Source: Lachnospiraceae bacterium UBA1753
GTDB taxonomy: Bacteria > Bacillota > Clostridia > Lachnospirales > Lachnospiraceae
Length of the DNA stretch: 19,111 nucleotides
NCBI GenBank assembly: GCA_002317595.1
Contig: DCHL01000115.1
Span: forward strand, 38,969-58,079
Reading direction: 5' to 3'
The translations under genes were made by a program, and so were the position numbers. Under the pieces are notes generated by a model. That model was not told the origin of the DNA and searched no databases. It worked only from the letters and a program-made list of their open reading frames with translations. How positions within the stretch are numbered: the stretch's first letter is position 1; each line of letters starts with the position of its first letter. Shown piece by piece: positions 15,224-19,111 of the stretch.

Positions 15224-15778
15224 CTACATGACATCAATGAGTCCCGGCATGACATACATGGTCATCCTTCCACCCTCGATGTCGACATCCTTAATGCAGG
15301 ATTTGATTGCTGGTGCGTATGCCATTTTCTCCTTTGGAGCTCTTCCATCAATCAGGAACTCCTTGTCGAGTTCAATCTCATACACATCATTTGCGCCGGT
15401 CTCTATAACATCCGTCACAGTTCCAATAAGGACATCTGTTTCTTCTTCATATACCTTGAGCCCAATCATGTCAGCCACAAAGTACTCATCCCTGCCGAGC
15501 TTGACTGCATTCTCCCTTGTCACGAGGAGCGGGCATTTCCTAAGGCGCTCGACCTCATTCCTGTCATCTATATCCTTAAACTTAAGAATTACAAACTGTT
15601 TGAAAAATTTAACTCCAGAAATCTCGATTTCACGAAGATTCTTTCCATCATCAAGAATAACGCTCTTTAATTTTTTGAAACGGCGAGGGTCATCCGTGGT
15701 TGGAAACACATTTACCTCGCCATGTACACCGTGAGGAGTTGTAATCACTCCCACCTGCAGCAGTTCTTCTCTGTTCAA
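15224..15778 (-). CDS. rimM: 16S rRNA processing/30S maturation factor RimM
   Basis: RimM assists maturation of the 30S head and binds S19. The N-terminal domain shows VGVITTPHGVHGEVNVFP (9-26). The PRC-barrel domain carries YFVADMIGLKVY and GTVTDVIETGANDVYEIE, and the C-terminus ends in VMPGLIDVM. Length is 184 residues. The start is TTG at 15778, with AAGGAG six bases ahead. No ATG in frame gives a sensible N-terminus. The gene is separated from khpA by a strong terminator-like hairpin, and its ribosome-binding site can pair with the U-run of that hairpin, so expression should lie well below that of rpsP. Confidence 0.95.
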   Translation of the reverse strand: MNREELLQVGVITTPHGVHGEVNVFPTTDDPRRFKKLKSVILDDGKNLREIEISGVKFFKQFVILKFKDIDDRNEVERLRKCPLLVTRENAVKLGRDEYFVADMIGLKVYEEETDVLIGTVTDVIETGANDVYEIELDKEFLIDGRAPKEKMAYAPAIKSCIKDVDIEGGRMTMYVMPGLIDVM

Positions 15779-15784
15779 ATTAAT

Positions 15785-15803
15785 CTCCTTTTTGAAAAAA
15801 AGG
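15785..15803 (-). promoter_or_regulatory. Possible Shine-Dalgarno-sequestering hairpin of rimM
   Basis: On the minus strand CCTTTTT pairs with AAAAAGG across a three-base loop, and the latter is part of the AAGGAG ribosome-binding site of rimM. The CC bases also belong to the terminator stem, so the two structures exclude each other. In full-length RNA the terminator stem would leave the site free. Whether this is regulated is inference. Confidence 0.4.
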
Positions 15804-15833
15804 CTGCCACACTATTCAAGTGTAACAGCCCTT
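15795..15833 (-). terminator. Intrinsic terminator between khpA and rimM
   Basis: AAGGGCTGTTACACT pairs with AGTGTGGCAGCCTTT around a five-base loop, giving a stem of about 15 pairs with three G·U wobbles. A run of seven T residues follows on the minus strand. It lies inside what is otherwise one operon, so rpsP–khpA should be transcribed more than rimM–trmD. Confidence 0.85.
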
Positions 15834-15859
15834 ATTCTCATTGGTATTACTAAAAAGCT

Positions 15860-16090
15860 CTACTGGACAATGTCCACATTGACCTTCCTGTCCTCCTTAG
15901 AGGATGCGGCCTTTACCACGGAACGGATTGCCTTGGCAATTCTTCCCTGCTTTCCGATGACCTTACCCATATCAGCGGGAGCCACCTTGAGCACTACGTT
16001 GATTGATTTTTCTGTCACTTCCTCAGTGACAACAACCTGATCCGGATTCTCCACAAGAGCCTTTGCGATTACCTCAACAAGTTCTTTCAT
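15860..16090 (-). CDS. khpA: KH-domain RNA-binding protein KhpA
   Basis: A 76-residue protein that is essentially one KH domain. The GxxG loop GKVIGKQGR is at residues 42-50, flanked by INVVLKVAPADM and the helix IAKAIRSVVKAA. KhpA usually works with KhpB (Jag) and affects RNA and cell-wall growth in Firmicutes. The ATG at 16090 follows GGAG. It lies 35 bases after rpsP, as in B. subtilis (ylqC), and precedes the internal terminator, so it is expressed with rpsP. Confidence 0.95.
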   Translation of the reverse strand: MKELVEVIAKALVENPDQVVVTEEVTEKSINVVLKVAPADMGKVIGKQGRIAKAIRSVVKAASSKEDRKVNVDIVQ

Positions 16091-16125
16091 ATGTACTCCA
16101 ATCTTGTGGTGGTTGTAGTATTATC

Positions 16126-16371
16126 TTACTTCTCGATACCAGCGAGCTTGAGGATCTTAGCTACAACATCTGTAGGCTGTGCTCCATTTGCAAGCCACTT
16201 CTTAGCCTTCTCCTCATCAACCTTGAACTCAGAAGGATCTGTGTTAGGGTTGTATGTTCCGATCTCATCGATGCAACGTCCATCTCTGGGTGATCTTGAG
16301 TCTGCAACTACGATTCTGTAAATAGGATTTCTCTTGTAACCCATTCTGCGAAGTCTGATCTTAACTGCCAT
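16126..16371 (-). CDS. rpsP: Ribosomal protein S16
   Basis: S16 is an early-binding 30S protein. The family pattern is complete over 81 residues: VKIRLRRMGYKRNPIYRIVV (3-22), SPRDGRCIDEIGTYNP and EKAKKWLANGAQPTDVVAKI. The ATG at 16371 has AAGGAG nine bases before it. It is first in its operon and has a near-consensus promoter. In many Firmicutes ffh is upstream of rpsP, but here an unrelated AT-rich gene occupies that position. Confidence 0.98.
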   Translation of the reverse strand: MAVKIRLRRMGYKRNPIYRIVVADSRSPRDGRCIDEIGTYNPNTDPSEFKVDEEKAKKWLANGAQPTDVVAKILKLAGIEK

Positions 16372-16427
16372 TTCTATAATCTCCTTATGAATAAAAAATA
16401 TTAACTGACTTTTTTGGCGTCTTGGAC

Positions 16428-16456
16428 ATATTACAACACAGAAAGTACCTTGTCAA
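16428..16456 (-). promoter_or_regulatory. Promoter of the rpsP operon
   Basis: The -35 box is a perfect TTGACA (16451-16456) and the -10 box TAATAT (16428-16433) is separated from it by 17 bases. Expected start is near 16421, giving a leader of about 50 bases. A small hairpin (TTTACG/CGTAAA at 16467-16484) lies just upstream. Nothing else in the 141 bases between the genes is evident. Confidence 0.75.
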
Positions 16457-16512
16457 GTATTTTTACTTTACGAATCCGCGTAAATTTACTTATAGTCTCT
16501 GACCACTCAGGC

Positions 16513-18678
16513 TTAATGATGTTTTGCTAAATTTAATGAATCAAGCTTCTTCTTTGCATCCTCAAGCAAACTTGAATATCCCATTATTACCTGGTTGTAT
16601 TGGTCGCTTCCCTTAACAAATTCACATAATGGAAATTCACCATCTGAAATTATGCACTGATACTTTGCCTGAACTTCGAAAATTGCAAAATTAGAGAGAA
16701 ATCCAATATACTCAAGCTTCGCGCGGATTATTTCCTTCTTGTTATCATCAAGCTTATCCCAGTATTTTCTTCCAACTGTGGAATGAGAAATATGGTTATC
16801 ATAGAGTCTTAATGCCAATCTGGTCATGTCAAGGAAAAATTCCATATCCTTAGAATTCTCAAGGAAGCTTAAAGTCTCACACATATGCTCATATCTATAA
16901 ACACTATCATCATTAGTGGTAAAAGCAATCATATCTCCCAGACATCTCTCATAATCCGTATTAGTTTTTTCAGGATTTAATGCTGCTTTTTTATATCCAT
17001 CTATCCATCTAATGTTCCATTCGTGATTTGCCTTATATTCATCAAGCGGAATACCATATTCATCAAATCGAACCATCCTAAGCATTCCATTTAAGTGTCT
17101 GTCAAAGTCACTTTGAGCGCCGCCCATATCCTTTGCAAGGATATCCTGAAGCGATGCCTTGAATCTACTTCCATTGGGAATATAGAAATCAGCAAGTTTC
17201 TTTGAATTACATTCCAAGGCAAAATTCATAACCTTAAGGCTTTCCTCATTTACTCTTGGATTTGTTTTTTTTGCGTTTTCATATTTATCAATTATCTTTT
17301 GCTTTCCGGCATCTATGACATTCTTTAATCTTTCCCTATTCTTCTTGCGATTAAAACTATATGCACTACTATAGATAGACTGATAGATCTCTCTTTCCTG
17401 CATTTGCTCTACAAACCTATCATATGTAATAAAAGTAGTAAAATCATCCGCTCTTTCTTCTGTAGTCTGTTCATTATAAACTCTGACTTTATCATCATGT
17501 GGCTGATTAAAAATAGCATAATCATCAATCTGAAGTGTTTGTACGCAATAGTTTATAGATGCATTATTTGCTAACTGTGTACCCAAATCAGAAACCAGAT
17601 CCAGTTTCTTATTGATTACCTCATATGCCTGCTGATGTGTCTTTTTAATTCTTTCAAGATAAGGCATTCCAAGGCTACTGTATATGGCCCCCTTCATAAA
17701 GAAATCACCAGCAAACTTAGCCAGGAAATTAAATTTGGCAATTTTATCTGTATTATTTAAGGCATAGTCTTTTTCAAACATATCAGGGGTAATGGTTATA
17801 TTTAAGATTTCGTTAATCTTTGAATCCATGATGTCATACAAAGCCTTCATATCTGCAGGCTCCTTTGTCGAATCCTTCATGGCTTCAATCAATTTTTCAT
17901 TTTCTTTGCTGTCCGCTGAAAACAAGGCCGTAAACTGTCTTCTTGCATCGGTATTACCCTTAGCAAATTTATTGACAAATTTATCAAATACTTCGATATT
18001 AGCAGGCACATCAAGCAAGTCATAATATTTACGAAGGCTCTTCTGATATCTTCTCTCATAAAGGAATGAATCTCCAGTGTAATAATTAGCCAAAGGCAAA
18101 TCATTATTATCTCCATTTTCCTGAACACCTTCTACCACAAATCTACCAAGAAATTGAGGTGATGTAATGTATCTTGCCAGGGCAATACGATTCTTTCCTT
18201 TATTTGTTTTAGGTTTAGATTTTCCATGAAGCGACATGTATTCATTAGCATCTAAAATAAGTGTTTCAGCCAATTCATTAAGCTGTTCCTTTAATTCTGC
18301 CTTATGCGCTTCATCAGCTTCCATCAGTTTTGTGTACAGCTTGTTAAATTCATATAATGATGCTGCAAGGGTTTTAAACTGGACGCTTGCTCCATCAGTT
18401 TCAACCGATCCGATTCCCCAAACGGAGATTTCAGCTAAGCTTTTCCCATTAAAATGCTTTCTAATCTCAGAATTACTACTTACAACTCTGCTCAGTGCTT
18501 TCCTTTCCGCCTTACTGAATAAAGGTAATGTGTGATTGCTCGGCTTAGGGATGTTTAAATACTCATCTGTATGTGAAATATCAAGCCATCCACCAATATT
18601 TAAAAGCGGTTCCTGCTGCTCCGGAATACTAAGTGTCTGTGTATTATCAATCTGTTGAACCATCTGTTCTCTTGGCAT
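16513..18678 (-). CDS. Uncharacterised AT-rich gene for a 721-aa, mainly helical protein
   Basis: I do not recognise this protein. The N-terminal 50 residues are rich in Gln, Pro and Asn and look disordered. The rest is charged and predicted mainly helical, with Lys/Glu-rich segments (residues 110-145, 340-365, 440-475, 700-715). There is no signal peptide and no hydrophobic helix, so it is probably cytosolic. A segment at 144-169 reads ANEYMSL, then HGKSKPKTNKGKNR; I have an impression that similar NEY-x(n)-K-P-K-T-x-x-GK-x-R motifs recur in large Lachnospiraceae proteins, but this is unverified. No catalytic motif is evident. The ATG at 18678 is chosen because GGAGG lies eight bases before it; an earlier ATG at 18693 overlaps that site. 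The gene is visibly richer in A and T than its neighbours, which suggests acquisition or rapid evolution. Confidence 0.8.
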   Translation of the reverse strand: MPREQMVQQIDNTQTLSIPEQQEPLLNIGGWLDISHTDEYLNIPKPSNHTLPLFSKAERKALSRVVSSNSEIRKHFNGKSLAEISVWGIGSVETDGASVQFKTLAASLYEFNKLYTKLMEADEAHKAELKEQLNELAETLILDANEYMSLHGKSKPKTNKGKNRIALARYITSPQFLGRFVVEGVQENGDNNDLPLANYYTGDSFLYERRYQKSLRKYYDLLDVPANIEVFDKFVNKFAKGNTDARRQFTALFSADSKENEKLIEAMKDSTKEPADMKALYDIMDSKINEILNITITPDMFEKDYALNNTDKIAKFNFLAKFAGDFFMKGAIYSSLGMPYLERIKKTHQQAYEVINKKLDLVSDLGTQLANNASINYCVQTLQIDDYAIFNQPHDDKVRVYNEQTTEERADDFTTFITYDRFVEQMQEREIYQSIYSSAYSFNRKKNRERLKNVIDAGKQKIIDKYENAKKTNPRVNEESLKVMNFALECNSKKLADFYIPNGSRFKASLQDILAKDMGGAQSDFDRHLNGMLRMVRFDEYGIPLDEYKANHEWNIRWIDGYKKAALNPEKTNTDYERCLGDMIAFTTNDDSVYRYEHMCETLSFLENSKDMEFFLDMTRLALRLYDNHISHSTVGRKYWDKLDDNKKEIIRAKLEYIGFLSNFAIFEVQAKYQCIISDGEFPLCEFVKGSDQYNQVIMGYSSLLEDAKKKLDSLNLAKHH

Positions 18679-18791
18679 GTTCTTGTCCTCCATAATTCCA
18701 AATTATTTTTATTTTTGTAACCTTTTGAGTTATTTGATATGTTATACGCAGACTTCCCCAAAAGGGCTAAAATAATTCAGAAAATGTAGAC

Positions 18792-18821
18792 ATTATACAC
18801 CATCGTTTGGAAACTTTCGAA
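18792..18821 (-). promoter_or_regulatory. Candidate promoter for the 721-aa protein gene
   Basis: A perfect -10 box TATAAT lies at 18792-18797. The best -35 is TTCGAA at 18816-18821 with an 18-base gap, matching at only three positions. Transcription would start near 18785, giving an AT-rich leader of about 107 bases. It lies downstream of the acetyltransferase terminator, where a promoter is needed. Confidence 0.45.
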
Positions 18822-18864
18822 TTAACTTAATGACTTCTGCTGATTTAAGAACCTTGCCCATCAC

Positions 18865-18896
18865 AAAAAATAATGCGATCACCGGAGTGAACGCAT
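18865..18896 (-). terminator. Intrinsic terminator after the acetyltransferase gene
   Basis: ATGCG pairs with CGCAT, then after one mismatch TCAC pairs with GTGA, closing a UCCG (UNCG-type) loop. TTATTTTTT follows on the minus strand. It is 80 bases after the stop codon. A nine-base direct repeat (CTTGCCCAT at 18853-18861 and 18899-18907) flanks the hairpin. Confidence 0.75.
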
Positions 18897-18975
18897 CTCT
18901 TGCCCATAATGATTCTTCTCTTCTGATTTATTTCAATTGCTATCATTTTTTAATACGCAACACCCCTCTGCAAAA

Positions 18976-19111
18976 TCAGGCTTTATAAACCATAGGGAAA
19001 TACTGAATTCCACCATCGTTTTGTAAAGGACCAACTTGCATAAACCCAAGTTTAACATAGATATCCTTCGCATAGATAGATGAATTTACTGTTATCTCCT
19101 TTGCTGAAGAG
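18976..19111 (-). CDS. GNAT-family N-acetyltransferase, C-terminal 44 residues (cut by window edge)
   Basis: The visible frame reads through from the right edge to a TGA at 18976-18978. It has the typical end of a GNAT domain: VNSSIYAKDIYVKLGF, where a Tyr near the acetyl-CoA site precedes the conserved LGF turn, and then QNDGGIQYFPMVYK, like the common G-I-x-Y-x-P-M ending. The substrate cannot be told from this end. The gene is closed by its own terminator, so it is probably not in one transcript with the 721-residue protein. Confidence 0.8.
   Translation of the reverse strand, partial: SSAKEITVNSSIYAKDIYVKLGFMQVGPLQNDGGIQYFPMVYKA

Noticed and set aside
16455..16491. Nested inverted repeat upstream of the rpsP promoter as a terminator
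   Set aside because: No U-run follows on the minus strand, and the outer arm overlaps the -35 box. The stem is only six pairs.
18853..18907. Nine-base direct repeats as a target-site duplication of a small mobile element
   Set aside because: Only 37 bases lie between them, consisting of the terminator hairpin. A repeat of this length can arise by chance in a gap of this size.

Overview
All genes read from the minus strand, and together they form a core low-GC Gram-positive (Clostridia) housekeeping block. The gene order, an unusually long PRPP synthetase, FliK/FlhB-type flagellar genes inside a translation cluster, and a DUF512–der–plsY–gpsA run point to a flagellated member of the Lachnospiraceae (Butyrivibrio/Roseburia-like). 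This assignment is an inference from gene content and order, not from a database match.

In the direction of transcription (right to left) the window holds the following. (1) The last 44 codons of a GNAT acetyltransferase with its own terminator. (2) An AT-rich gene for a 721-residue protein I do not recognise. (3) A strong promoter driving rpsP–khpA, then an intrinsic terminator, then rimM–trmD, which start on TTG codons. (4) rplS with its own promoter, a structured leader that looks like the L19 leader, and a strong terminator. (5) lepB–rbgA–lepB–rnhB–FliK-like–FlhB C-domain–yraN–pgeF, a tight run with small gaps and one ATGA overlap. (6) A promoter and leader hairpin for prs, followed by a terminator-like hairpin. 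(7) A DUF512 radical-SAM-like protein, der, plsY (TAATG overlap with der) and gpsA. (8) Two genes for membrane-anchored proteins of unknown function.

Most genes serve ribosome production and membrane building. S16, L19, RimM and RbgA are ribosomal proteins or assembly factors, and Der assembles the 50S subunit. KhpA binds RNA and TrmD methylates tRNA. PlsY and GpsA start phospholipid synthesis, two signal peptidases process exported proteins, and RnhB clears RNA from DNA.

The non-routine features are these. Two four-copy arrays of 16-bp repeats each lie just 5' of one of the two lepB genes. A terminator overlaps a possible Shine-Dalgarno-sequestering hairpin before rimM. The AT-rich 721-residue gene sits next to rpsP, where ffh would usually be expected. 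I see no CRISPR array, tRNA, rRNA, insertion sequence or clear defence system. The novel-system candidates are the repeat arrays and the 721-residue protein, and neither has a demonstrable function from sequence alone.
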